Shown here: positions 46,285 through 57,410 of the stretch, one piece after another
How positions within the stretch are numbered: position 1 is the stretch's first letter
Layout of the letters: each line of letters starts with the position of its first letter
Assembly (NCBI GenBank): GCA_026075535.2
Contig: AP026546.1
Location: 5,146,001-5,210,000 of the forward strand
DNA from: Tricholoma matsutake
Taxonomy: Eukaryota; Basidiomycota; Agaricomycetes; Agaricales; Tricholomataceae
Direction: 5' to 3'
Length of the DNA: 64,000 bases
Made by a program: the position numbers and the translations under genes
The notes under the pieces: generated by a model
What the model was told of the DNA's origin: nothing
Seen by the model: the letters and a program-made list of their open reading frames with translations, nothing else
Database searches by the model: none

Positions 46285-47119
46285 TCAGATTTTTGAGTAG
46301 GCTTCCTTGCTTTTCTTCTTTGGGAAAGACCAGTTCTCGGTCTTCATTTCCCCTTTCTTGTGTTCAGTTGCTTTGTGTCCTGGCTGGTGGCACACGAAGC
46401 ATAGTCCTTTCTTCATATGTTCGATCCTCTCCTGGTAGGAGAGTTGGTTGATCTCGAGTGGGCTCTCTTTTGTTTTAGAGCTTGGCAGCCTCTTCGCCAA
46501 AGCCTCATGTGCTTTCCCTGCTCTGGCTTTTGCTCTCCTCCACTGTCCATCATACTTGGGAGGCGGTGTTGATTATTCCTTCCAAGGTCATAGGGATTGT
46601 TTCCATGTTGAAAACTCTTTTGAGGAGCTTGGGGCTTAGCCCATCCATAAAGAGTTCAATTAGGGCGGTGTCATCATTTATTCCCACCTTCTCTCACAGG
46701 ATTCGGAACTGCGCAATGTAGTCCTCCAGGTCCTGTCCCTGCTTCAGGCTTTTCATATCTGTCCTGGCTCTACCAGCTTCATTGATCAGCGTGAACACTG
46801 TCTTGAGCGCCAATTTGAAGGTTGACCAGGTTCCTAGGTCATCCTTCTCTGCCCATGTCTGTGCCCAGGGTGCGGTGGTTCCTCCATTCATGAAGGACAA
46901 TGCGAAGATGATCTTCTTCTCATTGGTGTCATAGATTCCATGGTTCACTCTCAAGTAGAGTTTTACTTCTTGTAAGAACTTTGCAGTTCTAGTTTGGTCC
47001 CCTGTGAAGTCAGATGGGGTTCGGATTCTGATCTCCTTGGTCGATGCGGTGGGTTCGGTAGACATGTCGTCATTGGATAAGGAGAATGGATTTTGTTCTG
47101 GGGTTTCTTCTTTGTTCAA
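46285..47119 (-). pseudogene. Gag and zinc knuckle of the 8.7-kb gypsy element
   Basis: Capsid part 47119-46694 (FTGDQTRTAKFLQEVKLYLRVN, IIFALSFMNGGTTAPWAQTW, FTLINEAGRARTDMKSLKQGQDLEDYIAQFRIL). After a frame break a basic region and the knuckle CFVCHQPGHKATEH follow at 46500-46285, where the last Cys has become His. Confidence 0.82.
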
Positions 47120-47339
47120 GATCTGAAATCTTTGTCAAGATACTGTGGTTCTTTGTCTCTTGTTCTCTTTGAGAACCACTTCTGTGCTGGTTCTGAGTAT
47201 CATACTAATTGACCCTGGTATCTATACCATGGGGTTCTTCCTGATGTCGATGCTCCTGTCGGAGGTCTGTCTGGGCTTTGTCTAAAAGACATTGTGTCTG
47301 CACCTAGGTAGGTGGACTTTGTAGATCAGCTTGACCTTT

Positions 47340-47978
47340 TGTTAAGACTATAGGTCTCAACTCAGCCTTGGCTTCACATGTCGCAGTTGGAGGCTTTCCA
47401 ACTGTATCGGTATCGCACTAGAAGGCTTTCCTAGTGTATCAGGCTCTGGCCTTCACTTGGGTACTTCCTCAAGTCATTACGGCTATCTGTACTCGGAGGC
47501 TTTCTGAGTAGACCATTCATCCATGTATCACAGTTGGAGGATTTCCAACTGTCGAGTTTGAGTTTATCACAGCTAGGGATTTCCTAGGCTGTCCAGTGTT
47601 CTGGTTGAGTCTAGTGTTCTGGTTGAGTCTAAGACCATTGATTGAATTAGGTCAAGCTAAGAAATACAGGCAGTATTACTGTAGCTTATATACGGTTCAG
47701 AGATGTCTATCATCCAATCGGAATATGAGATCCTTGTCAAGTAATAATAGAAAGAACAATAGAACAATAAGCCTCATGCCAAGCATGAGGTGTCTGATGT
47801 CACAGATCTGATGTCAAGGATCCGATGCCAAGGACTGCTGCGGCACAGCCAGTCAATCAGTGGGAGTCAGATCAGAGGGTCCCTATTGGTCTGGGTTATG
47901 TTGCAAGTGGAGGGAAAGAAAAATGAAATACCCGGTCTCACCAGAGTCATTGCAGGTTACAAAAGCAAAATCGTAACA
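47340..47978 (-). repeat. 5' LTR of the 8.7-kb gypsy element
   Basis: 639 bp, starting TGTTAAGACTATAGG and ending ATCGTAACA. It contains an 18-bp duplication (AGTGTTCTGGTTGAGTCT twice, about 47596-47631) absent from the other LTR. Confidence 0.92.
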
Positions 47979-48298
47979 GTTGGTCTTCCAGTCGATGTCT
48001 TTCACTGGACCTGCAAGCACAAGAAATCTGATGTCGAATGTACTACTCACTGCAACCCATATTGCTTCAATGAACTGCTTGGAGAAGAGGGAACGGCATG
48101 GTTTTTCAACTCTTCTGTTGCAGAGCAGACAAATGTCTGGTTAGGTGGGTACCATTCAATCTTGTGAGAGATGGGAGCAGCAAAGTATGAATTTTTCTTG
48201 GATGAGATGATTAGAAAAAAAAACATCTTAACATTGGAGAAGCTCAAAGACAGCAATCCCAGTTATGTTCCAGGACTTACATGTGAGTAGGTACAAAT

Positions 48299-49946
48299 CA
48301 AATGTAGAGAATGTCAACAAAGCTAGGATAAAATAAACCAGGTGCATCACCTGTGAACATGTGCCCATCCTGATGATGATGCATGCCATCATGTCCACAA
48401 CCCTTCAGAAGTTCACGACCGTTGGCTGGCATGATCACATTCAGCCTGGCTTGAATGCTTCTAGGTCTGGAGCTGCTTGTACCATGTAGCTTTGACATAT
48501 GGAATGGGTTGGAAAATCTTCTCGAAATGAGCTTTGATGCCATCTTGGTGTCCACCAACAGCACCATGCCATATCTTGTGCATACATGCCACTAGGCCAA
48601 GTTCCAAAGTCCACAGGGACCAACACATGTCCAGCTTTCCAAAGAGAGTCAGGATCCTCCATGTTCGCTCTAGATGGAAGAGGGTGGAAGTCTTCAGGTT
48701 CAGCTTTGACATTCGGCAAACAATCTGGTGAAGGACTTGGACTGAGCGTGAGGTCAGTGATATTCACACACACACTGGAGAGGAGGGTGGATTGGATGAT
48801 CTAGAGAGGATGGGAGAGGACAACCCAGAATTTGAGGAGCTAGACATAGATGACTGGGGGACAGATGGCGGGCGCACTGGGGATGACATTCCCAAACGTG
48901 ACGCAGAAAGCTGGCCAGCAAGCTGCAGTGCTTTAGAAACTGAGCTGTGGGCCATTGAAGTTCAGTGTTTCTGGCCTCGGACATGATTTGAAGTTGGGTG
49001 TGAGGTCAGAGGTGCATATTGCTTGATGTAGGTCTCTTCATGGAAGCAGTCCTTAACACTTTGCTGCCGCACAAGAAGGACTTGATCTGGAGCAAGCACA
49101 ATTGTTGTGTCGATGTCTTCTTGGCCCCAGAGAGAGGCTACATAATCATAGATTAAGATTTCGTCATCCTTTGACAGACAGAGCTTCCGCAGCAGCAACT
49201 CAGAATGGGCAAGGTTGAAATTTGAATAGATTTTTAGCCCTTGCTCACAAAGAATCTCTGGTGGCTCACCATCCTTGTCCCAAAAACAGATCTGGACCTG
49301 CTGTTTCAAGTGCTGCTGCTCCTGACATCTCAGCTCCTCTGCTTGCAGACATGCATTGCATGCCTTATGAACGTGATCCCAGTCAGCTGCCCATGCATCC
49401 AACATCAGTTTGCTAAAGGACTTCTTGGTGATAACCAAATCTGGCATGTCTTGGCTTTCCAATGAGATACCTGGTACAACAGCAGGTGGTTGGAGTGTTG
49501 TCATTGTGATGTTGGTAGGTACAGATACGAGTCTTATCTGCAATACAGCACTCCTTACAGCGAGATTTAGAACAAGTCACAGATCGTGCCAATTTGTTGC
49601 ATGTTGTATTTGCGCAGCATTTATGCTTGGATGGGGCAGCCCACATAGAAGGTGGTGGTGCAGGTGATGGGGTAATTGGGTGAACAGCAGGAGACAAAAG
49701 AAGCAGGGGCAGTGGGGTAGCTGGGCATTGTTGGGGAGGTGGAGGGGTAGCAATCGGCATAGAAGGACCTGAGCAAGGTGGAGTGAAGCCTGTAAACCAT
49801 GATGGCTCACACTCAAAATCAAATGAGCGAGGTTCAAGCGCTGCGTCAAGAGTGGGAAGGACATGGGGCTTGTTTTCATGCACTGGGAAATCTTCCTCCA
49901 TGGGTGGGTAACTTGTGCCACCATGGGACAAGCCGCCAGGTGACAA
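48299..49946 (-). pseudogene. Frameshifted cysteine-cluster gene, transposon-associated
   Basis: Coding-like frames run in series on the minus strand. An N-terminal Pro-rich region comes first, then a compact Cys cluster (KHKCCANTTCNKLA, CSKSRCKECC). A charged coiled part follows (AWAADWDHVHKACNACLQAEELRCQEQQHLKQQ; CFWDKDGEPPEI), then a Ser/Pro linker, then DSLWKAGHVLVPVDFGTWPSGMYAQDMAWC and a tail HFEKIFQPIPYVKATWYKQLQTW. At least three frameshifts are needed; one sits at a GTGTGTGT run near 48773. The family is repetitive in Agaricomycete genomes, but I cannot name its function. It lies immediately 3' to the KDZ gene and convergent with it. Confidence 0.6.
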
Positions 49947-50660
49947 CCAGTCAAAAAAGCCACAGCTGCACTACAAGGGACTGCATAAAGGTGTGGAAGC
50001 TTATAATATGGCTTGAAATGCACCCTGCAGTACAACAGCCCAGTATGTTGTGGATTTCAGACCCCACCACAGGTAAGCCTCTTGGGTATCTCCTTGCAGT
50101 GTGGGCAAGGAATGAACCAGTGCAGGTGGCCCATATATGAGATGGCTGAGATGCGGAGGTGTCTAGCGCAGGCAACAGAGACAGGTGGGCAGGAACGATG
50201 AATGAAGACGTGTCATCATAATGCATGTCATATATCACATGTCATCATGTGCCTCATTTGGGTACAGCCACAGCCGATTAGGTCACTGGATTCATGGCAT
50301 AGCCAGAGTCTCCAGATTATCTACATAGTCTCTGGTGTTTGGGACACTTCTGGGTATACATATTTACTGAAAATCACATGCAAAAGCTTGTGATCAAAAA
50401 ATGCACGTGAAAGCACAGTCTGAATGTTCCTAATTTCCTTTCTCAGTATATAATGCTTTTGGGAATGGCTCAGTGTACTGCATCGCGTCCATAATTACAA
50501 GCAACTTACTCTGTTCTCTTGCTGTGAAAGATGTCCGATACACCTCATCAAAGATATTTTTGACTCCAGGAGCCTCTGGAACTCACCCAGAAAGACCCAC
50601 AACTCCCCCCAAATATGCCCGACCTGAACTTTGCTACTTGTTGAACCTATACATTGTGCT
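49947..50660. other. Interval without a supported gene
   Basis: Short frames on both strands without motifs; the left part may be the upstream exon region of the cysteine-cluster gene. Confidence 0.35.
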
Positions 50661-50902
50661 TAGGGCTGTGCACCGTACTGTATATGGCTTACCACCATAT
50701 ATCAACAGCTCAATTATGGTATAAAATTGACCGTCACCTGTACCGTACAGGAAAAGTCAAAATTCTCAACGGTATGGTATGGGGCCTGATATGGCCATTA
50801 ATGGCAGTACGGTATGTATTCATGACTAATTTCTCATCAATTTCTATTGTTCTACATGATGTCCACATGAAACATAATGGTTAACTTGGGGGAAATGAGT
50901 AT

Positions 50903-53900
50903 TCAAAGCACTTTATCAACAGCCACACGAGAAAGCCTCAGACACTGCTTGACAAGCATTAATGTGCGGATAGTCTCTGGTTGCAGGCTTGCACATTGCA
51001 ACAAAATAGTGTCACGGCCACCAGAGAAGATTCGCTCGATGGTGACAGCAGAACCTTGTGAAAAACAAGATGAGCATTTGAAGTTAAGTACATGGCTGAA
51101 GGACACACCAGGGATTGTCATTAAATTTCAAGCAAAGCAGTACAGGTTTGGAAATTGAGCCTGACGTCCAACCCACCACTGGAGAGGCTTACATGTATCG
51201 AAATCCTCACGTGGCAGCTTGAAATATTCCCCAAGTTCATCACGTACCCAATGGTCCTTCTTCTTGTATCTCGACGTGAAGTTGACCTTAGAAGGAGAGT
51301 CATCCATGGCAGATGGTACAGTGGTGCTTGCAGCTTTGTCGAAGGAATGGGCACAATTCACATAGTGCTCGTTGTAGTGGGCATGAAGTGACAACTTTGC
51401 GGAATCCAGGTATTCGAGGAGCTTAGGGTCATCAGCGTAATCCTGCAGCACTCCCTCGTAGGATATGCAGGGATCGAGAACTGAGTATGCTGTGAGAAAG
51501 GGTCCAAACATCAGAATAGATAATAATCGGGGAACTTATGAGCAGCCCATGTATAGAAAGGTGATTGGTCGTACTTATAGTAGTAATCACTGAGCTTCCG
51601 GTGGGCATCAAGGAGGCCAGCCTTGATCTTGGGTGCTATGGATGTTGGAAGGTTGCGGTAAATCTGGCGGATATGTTCTTGGAGTCCCCTAAAAATCGTG
51701 TGCATCGTGGAAAGCATTGGCTGCTTGGATGTCGACATCTGCATTGTCGCTGACCAAAATGCCTTCAGCCAATCAGCAACTTGTGCAACCGCAACCCATT
51801 CATCTTCAGCTAACTCAAGGGCATGAAGGTCACGATGGCAACCAACAAAATTGTCAATTTCCTCTTGAAATTCCAGTGCTCGACCTGTATTGCAGATGGT
51901 AGTAAGATTATCACAGTACAAAACAAAGAAAACTTATGCATCATTTGATGTGTGGAGGACCATCGTGTCTTCACATCAAGGATCAACACCAGAGGTCGTC
52001 GGAGCATATCCCCATGGGTCTTGCCATGTTGTGACATGGCTACTTGGTTGAGCCAACTCTGCTTGCGTTGGGGGCTTGATCGTATTGCACGGATGATTTT
52101 TCGAAGCTGCAGAAAAACATTAGTCACCCAATACAGATATGATTTGAAAGCACCTGCCTTTTCGACTGTGGAAAGAATACTACCTGATTTATTGAGCTCA
52201 AGAGAAACTTCATCTTGCTCATCTTCATCATCTTTTCCCACAGCATCATCATCAGATGCACGACTTAGTGGTGCAGTAACAGAATCTTGATAGTTCCCGC
52301 TCCGCGATGTTGCCTTCTTACGTTCTGCAGCAGATATAGCTCCAATACCCTCGAGAAGCTATATGATTATTAGGCAACCATGTTACACAAAATGAAAGTG
52401 TTAAATATTTACTTTGAGTGCTGCAAGATGAACTGTGTGTGGCATGCAACAAAGACGAACCCACTCACTCTTCATTGAGATACCTTGCTCCTTTGCACGC
52501 CATACAATCCTGTCAACCAGAGTGTCATTATTTGATGCATTGTCTGTCATAAATGCCATAATCTGTGGCAGAAACATGTTCAAATATAACCAACCATAGA
52601 CCAGAATAAATTGTGACATACCCGATGTTCAATCCCATAGTGAGTCAACGTCTCCCAGGTTGCCTCTGCCATATTGGCTCCAGAATGTTCACCTTCCAAT
52701 TCACGGAAATCAATAAGAAGTTCTTCTACCATGTGTTTGTTCCATAAATTCCTTGATTTTCATGTCGAAAAATCAAATTACATACCCAGTTGTCCAGCCT
52801 TTGTAACGTAGTGTGCAACAATAGCCATGAATGCATAATTATTACTTGAAGTCCACGCGTCAAGAGAAATGCTGATTTTTCCTTCGACATTTGTCTGTGA
52901 AAGCTTGTAAGACTAGTTGTAAGATGTTAGCAGAAGTTTACAAACCAGGAACATCTGCTTTGTAGCCTCGATGGTATCATCTCCCATCTTCATGATCCAC
53001 CTTCTGACTGTATCACAGTGAGGAATCTTAAGGTTTGGTGAGGGGTGGTGAGTGTACATCATCAAGTCACAAAATTCGGGTTCATCGACAGTGTAAAATG
53101 GCTGATCCGTTGCAACAATCCACTTTGCCAGAAGGTCCTCAAACTTCTCCTGATCCCATGGTCCCTTTGGAATCTCAGTTCCACTATATGTGCTTAGAAA
53201 ATGGTTAACCTACTGCAGCAGCTTCAACCTGCTTATTGAATGCCTTCCGAATGTCCATGTTGGCTGATTCCAATTGGTTAAGCCACTCCGAAGCCACTCC
53301 TGGATCAAGTACCTTTTTACCTGATGCGATGTCAATCTCCTCCGCTGTAATCTGGTCAGATGGACGATCCTTCATCGTGAGATAGAGGCAGTACATAATG
53401 GCCGATGCGGATTTCAAATTACCAGTTAATCCTGTTGCAGTTGTGAGCCCTGGTACTCTCAAGTGATGATGGACTCACCATTTAACAAATATTTCATCTT
53501 CTTCGTGATAGTCAGTACTTTCATAGTGCCATGAAGACACTTAAAGTGCTGGTCACCAGGAATGCTGGCTTCTCCATTTGCATTTTCTTCAACCTTCTTG
53601 TAGAAATAATAAATTGGATTTTGTGTAATCTAGGATTCAAAGAAACATGATCAAGGAAAGCGACAAGCTTCTGACAGGAACATACCACTTTTTTCTTCAT
53701 TTTTGCTTGGGTATCCTTGTTGCGGCTCTCTGTGTTGTCCATATCTTTGATTTCCTCAATGGAAACTGCAGCCTTGGAGCACGTGCGCTGTCCAGAAGTG
53801 CCTCGTCCAACCGCAGGAACAGTCTTGGATGGCAAAATGTCAGCAACCTATGATGTTTGTCAGGATGGAAACAACGGGATTAGAAAGATGATACCTCAGC

Positions 53901-54434
53901 ATTAGATGGAAGCATACTGTCGGAATCGCTAGATGCACTCAACACAGTTCCAGGCTGCAAAGTTCCTGGGTCCTCGTAGTCGTGATCATCTTCATCTGAG
54001 GAGGCTGGCATCTCCACCATTTCAGTGCGTTGCTTGGTAGCTTTCCGAGGTTTTGCTGATCGAGGGGCCAGGAGCCGTTTGACAGGGTTTCCATGCTCAT
54101 CAGACTTCTCGAACGCAAGAGCATCAGCCATCTTTGCACCGTGTCCAGTGCAGGAGATGCGGCACTGATCTAAACATCGAGAGAATCATTAGTCACACAT
54201 ATATCTGGAAAATATTGACAACATACTCGACTCTGCAGTTGGACCACTGCATGTCGGTGTCATAACGGTAGGTGCAGTGGATTCGAGAGGATCTTCATCA
54301 CCTTCAGAGTGATACCAGGTAAAATTGTCGGCAGATGCTGGCTTGGAATGAGTTTGCATGATGGAGACTGGCCAACCTGGAATGTAGATGTTCTCTCTTT
54401 TATCTTGGAACATGGGAGCTTGAAGGGACGCCAC
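50903..54434 (-). pseudogene. hAT-family transposase, multi-exon, lightly decayed
   Basis: In order: acidic/Ser-rich N-terminal exons (54434-53880), a BED-like zinc-finger part near 53600-53500 (SIPGDQHFKCLHG), PWDQEKFEDLLAKWIVATDQPF and RRWIMKMGDD (53170-52960), GKISISLDAWTSSNNYAFMA with the first catalytic Asp (about 52880), FMTDNASNND with the second (about 52540), RLCCMPHTVHLAALK, TRWSSTHQM, and the C-terminal dimerisation domain (LGEYFKLPREDF, LQWWVGRQAQFPNLY, then ERIFSGGRDTI, LQPETIRTLMLVKQ). Short introns separate the exons. One clear TGA at 51128-51130 lies inside the dimerisation domain (CFA, stop, NLMTIPG); otherwise the motifs are intact. Confidence 0.88.
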
Positions 54435-54448
54435 AATGATGGGGCTTT

Positions 54449-54602
54449 GTCAGAGCGGGTATCCATATAAGTACTGTGACCTTCTCAAAATTAATTCGAT
54501 GCCCCAGCAGACCAGAAAAATTGTGGTCAGAGCGGGTATCCATATAAGTACTGTGACCTTCTAAAAATTCATTCGACACCCCAGCAGACCAGAAAAATTG
54601 TG
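54449..54602. repeat. 77-bp tandem duplication in the hAT 5' region
   Basis: GTCAGAGCGGGTATCCATAT starts at 54449 and again at 54526, and the two units stay similar through CCAGAAAAATTGTG. It lies upstream of the transposase start and could affect its promoter. Confidence 0.85.
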
Positions 54603-54906
54603 AATGTCATTGAAACAGCTGATCGTAAAGTGAAGTTGGTAAACAACAATGCGATCGGCACGTGGACACGTGCAGCAATCGATTCTATCAGACTGAGATA
54701 AGGTATCAAAACTAGGTCACATTGAAAGTAAACCGTACATGCCGTCAACGGCCGTTTGCACCCGTCTGAGTATGGCTGAGTACGGCACACAAGCCGTACA
54801 ATGTACAGCCGTCTCACATGCATAATATCTGATCAACGGTACAGTTACGGGACCTGTATAATTACGGCTGTGCAGCTGTCAGTTATGGTAATGGTGCGCA
54901 GCCCTA

Positions 54907-55842
54907 ATTGTGCTTGCCCATGTATAAGGGATCGGTCACCTGTCTACACCTGACTATGGACAGCACGATTAGGAGATTGAGCTGAGCTCGGCACAGATAG
55001 CGGAGCTAGGTGTGAGATGGCTTGGAGCGGCGCAGAGGCCTCCGAAAAGGCTCCTTACCCTCGGAACCCACATGAATAGCATGGGTCACGAGACATTAGT
55101 CTTTCTAACTTTCCCACGATAATCTACAACGCGGCTCTAATAAGAACTCAAGCAAGTTCTCGGCTAATGCGAAGTGGAGTTAGAAGCCCGGTCAACGCCG
55201 AGGGAATGACAGCCTATGACAGCGCCAAGAATGTTTGAAGAATGTCGTCATCAGCACACCAAATAATCCTTGGCATTTTTTTGCATTGCTCAAGTGCTCT
55301 AATCCCAGCTGGGATTCCTAATTTGCGGACATGCCTAACGTCTAGCATCCGCAGCCTGTATGTAGCTGTCTAGGTGGTCGGCTCAATGTGAAGTCTTCTT
55401 TTCCTGCAAAGCGAACGCAAGGAACTGCACATCACTTGAGGTCACCATTTCAAAATTCTTGGGTATAGAAGTATGATAGGCAGAGTTTGAACTAGCGCAA
55501 ATTGCAGAACGTTGGCACAAAGTCGTAAGCAGCTTATCCAGATCCGACCAGATGCACAACCGCGGTAGAGACTTCGATGATACAGCTATGACATCCGATG
55601 ATGTGAAAGAAAATTCACTGATGCAGTCTGCTCAATATTCTTCAGGGAGTTGATTAAGAAGAGAGAGGGTCGCACTTATAATGGAAAACTACTTGTGGCG
55701 ATAGCGAGGCTTGGAAAAACGACAGATCTATATTTCCCGAGTCAAAGGGCTTGTCTGGCTCAGAAATGACTGACAAGACATCAATATTCTGTCATCAGAG
55801 CAAGTGTAAATTGAATTGCCTACTGTGCTGATGCCTTATGTT
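54907..55842. other. Interval without a supported gene
   Basis: GC-balanced non-repetitive sequence with no long frame and no motif seen. Confidence 0.4.
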
Positions 55843-56489
55843 CTAGGTGAGAGATTCCAACGACGTGATGGCATCCTTGATTGCCTCCCGCACGATATCT
55901 GGGCTCTGCGACTCAATTGACACCTCGCGCAGCCGTGAGATATCCATGGAAGTTCGCATGGGCCGGTAGAGCACTGTACGGTAATTCCAAAATTCTAGAG
56001 ATGTCAGCTGATGCTTTTGAGCCGAAACTGGGATAAACCCCTTCATGAACGCCTTGGCTGTTACTGATTGGACTCGATTCCACGAAGACGGACATGAGTA
56101 ATCGGAACAGATACAAGACGGACAACTTGAGCTTGCTCGACAGTCGATCCTATTTCGGGAGACTCACATTGGTATCAGAGAATAGGAAAGATAACAGACG
56201 CAGATGGTGAAGCATCTTCATATGAAGTCTTTCGTAATAGGAGGCCTGGTGAACATGTCTTTCCCTCCAGTAGTTGAAGTGAATTTGCAATAACCACGTA
56301 CAACTTGACGAGAGGCTGGGATTGTATGTAAGGACGCAATGCAATCTTTTTCAATGTTCCTAAGCATTCATGTGGTCGTTGAGATAGATTGATGGTATAG
56401 CCTTCTCTCTGACTTGGCGCAACGAATGAACGGCGGACGAGCGAGCACTGGCAAGCGTGCAAGGAGGAAAGGCTACAGAATTGATCCAT
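55843..56489 (-). pseudogene. F-box gene relic
   Basis: Start region CSLSSLHACQCSLVRRSFVAPSQ corresponds to the second half of an F-box, then a frame-shifted middle, then HQLTSLEFWNYRTVLYRPMRTSMDISRLREVSIESQSPDIVREAIKD. The same order and words occur in the gene at 31086-32419 (SLVSRSFLAPSQ; MRASMDMSQLREVFV). The leucine-rich middle is mostly lost and several frame breaks are needed, so it is a relic. Confidence 0.65.
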
Positions 56490-56701
56490 TACTTATGATG
56501 TCGTCCAGGAGAGGAACAGCAAGATTCATCGTCCCCCGCACTCTCTTTGTGACGAACGTTGTCGAGCAGACTAGCAATGACTATAAATGAAACTCGAACT
56601 AGCGCTGGCTTTATATAATGTATCAGTATTTGGGTTGAATGTTAGAACCAAATATTACCAAGCGTGAGGACATACTATTCCCGACACCAGCGCTCGTGGT
56701 T

Positions 56702-57410
56702 ATGTCGGCTGCGCGAGCAGTGAAACAATTCCGACTGAATGAACTAAAAGCCCTTCCCAAACATATTCTTCGGTTCGGCCCTCTTTCTTCATCCACAGAG
56801 ACGAACAGCTCTGCAACATTGCAGCTACCCAACCCATTTATACCTCGACGCCATCCCGATACTGGACGATGGGCCCCACCAAAAATTTCATTGCGGAGGC
56901 AAGCTGACCTCATCAAACGTGCTAAAGAAGCAGACATGTTGCATTTCCTTCCCCCTGGTCCGAAATGTCCGCGTCCCACTGAGCGCGTCTCTCACTCTGC
57001 TTTATCGGAAACTCACGTGAAATCCGGAGTGACATCCGAGGAGACGAATACAGAGGGAGAAAGAGATGCACTGGACGGTATATGGATGGCTAGTGTTGAT
57101 TGGGAAGGAAAGACAAACTTCAAGCAGACAGCTGGATCGGATATAGGCACGCGGCTGTATTCTGGTAAGCAGCGGATGTTCAAGGGACACAGGTGGGAAC
57201 GTATGAAGGAAGGAAGGGATATCAAGAGGAAGATTTTGATGAGGGATATGGCACGTCGCATCAGGAATTACAAGGCCGTACGCCTAGTTTTTGTTTGCGA
57301 TCTTTTCCCTTATTCACCGCTTCTTTTCCTTTTCACAGTACTATCAGAAGCGAAAACCAAATCCTCTCAAACCTTCAAGCTCTGCAAAAGCTCGAAAGTT
57401 ACCATTCTAG
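56702..57410 (+). CDS. MRPL25: Mitochondrial large ribosomal subunit protein mL59
   Basis: Component of the fungal mitochondrial large ribosomal subunit (mL59, MRPL25 in yeast). Two exons, 56702-57277 and 57339-57410, are joined across a 61-bp GTACGC...CACAG intron and give 215 residues. The start MSAARAVKQFRLNELKALPKH is the conserved N-terminus; an in-frame Met 21 codons upstream is less likely. Further conserved parts are NPFIPRRHPDTGRWAPPK, LRRQADLIKRAKE, LHFLPPGPK, GTRLYSGKQRMFKGHRWERM and a basic C-terminus NYKA/YYQKRKPNPLKP ending RKLPF, rich in Lys/Arg for rRNA binding. No mitochondrial presequence is cleaved in typical family members. The gene is intact although it sits between transposon islands. 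Confidence 0.93.

Larger units (their letters stand above)
39264..47978 (-). mobile_element. Ty3/gypsy chromodomain retrotransposon inserted in the KDZ gene
   Basis: 8.7 kb with a 5-bp target duplication GTTGG (39259-39263 and 47979-47983). LTRs run TGTTAAGACTATAGG...TAACA. Minus-strand order: 5' LTR (47340-47978), gag, zinc knuckle, protease, RT, RNase H, integrase, chromodomain, an extra downstream frame, 3' LTR (39264-40541). The 3' LTR carries a nested solo LTR and the RT is split by a hAT MITE, so at least three insertion events are stacked here. Confidence 0.93.
33111..48290 (+). pseudogene. KDZ-family transposase gene (CxC5/CxC6 clusters), split by nested insertions
   Basis: Four collinear segments form one gene: 33111-33663, 37662-38215, 38519-39263 and 47984-48290. 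The first has an N-terminal helical region (MVTLNEVHELLKGF, MLEHIHSFLGLAMDMSESFVDGCW) and an intron. The second has HTYYGEIPSVIQVGKHQYIEKD, typical of the CxC5 region, and the Cys pair HYCDKCCRTW. The third has IDGITIGCPCC, CPQHKN, CTVKGCEEP and HLTCTRAEHR (CxC6 zinc cluster), then GCCRTHNEQIFVWPCG and IIFYDNNC. The last has DVFHWTCKHK, THCNPYC, NSSVAEQTNVW and the end DSNPSYVPGLTCE. KDZ (Kyakuja-Dileera-Zisupton) elements are eukaryotic DNA transposons, in basidiomycetes often linked to TET/JBP genes. In-frame TGAs lie at 33201, 38118, 38681, 38828 and 48165. Confidence 0.8.
50661..54906 (-). mobile_element. hAT transposon with transposase, 4.2 kb
   Basis: Terminal repeats TAGGGCTGTGCACCG and the complement of GGTGCGCAGCCCTA, with a perfect 8-bp target duplication ATTGTGCT (50653-50660 and 54907-54914). 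Subterminal regions repeat CCGTAC/GTACGG words on both sides, as in other hAT elements. It encodes one multi-exon transposase on the minus strand and is the most complete DNA transposon in the window. Confidence 0.95.
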
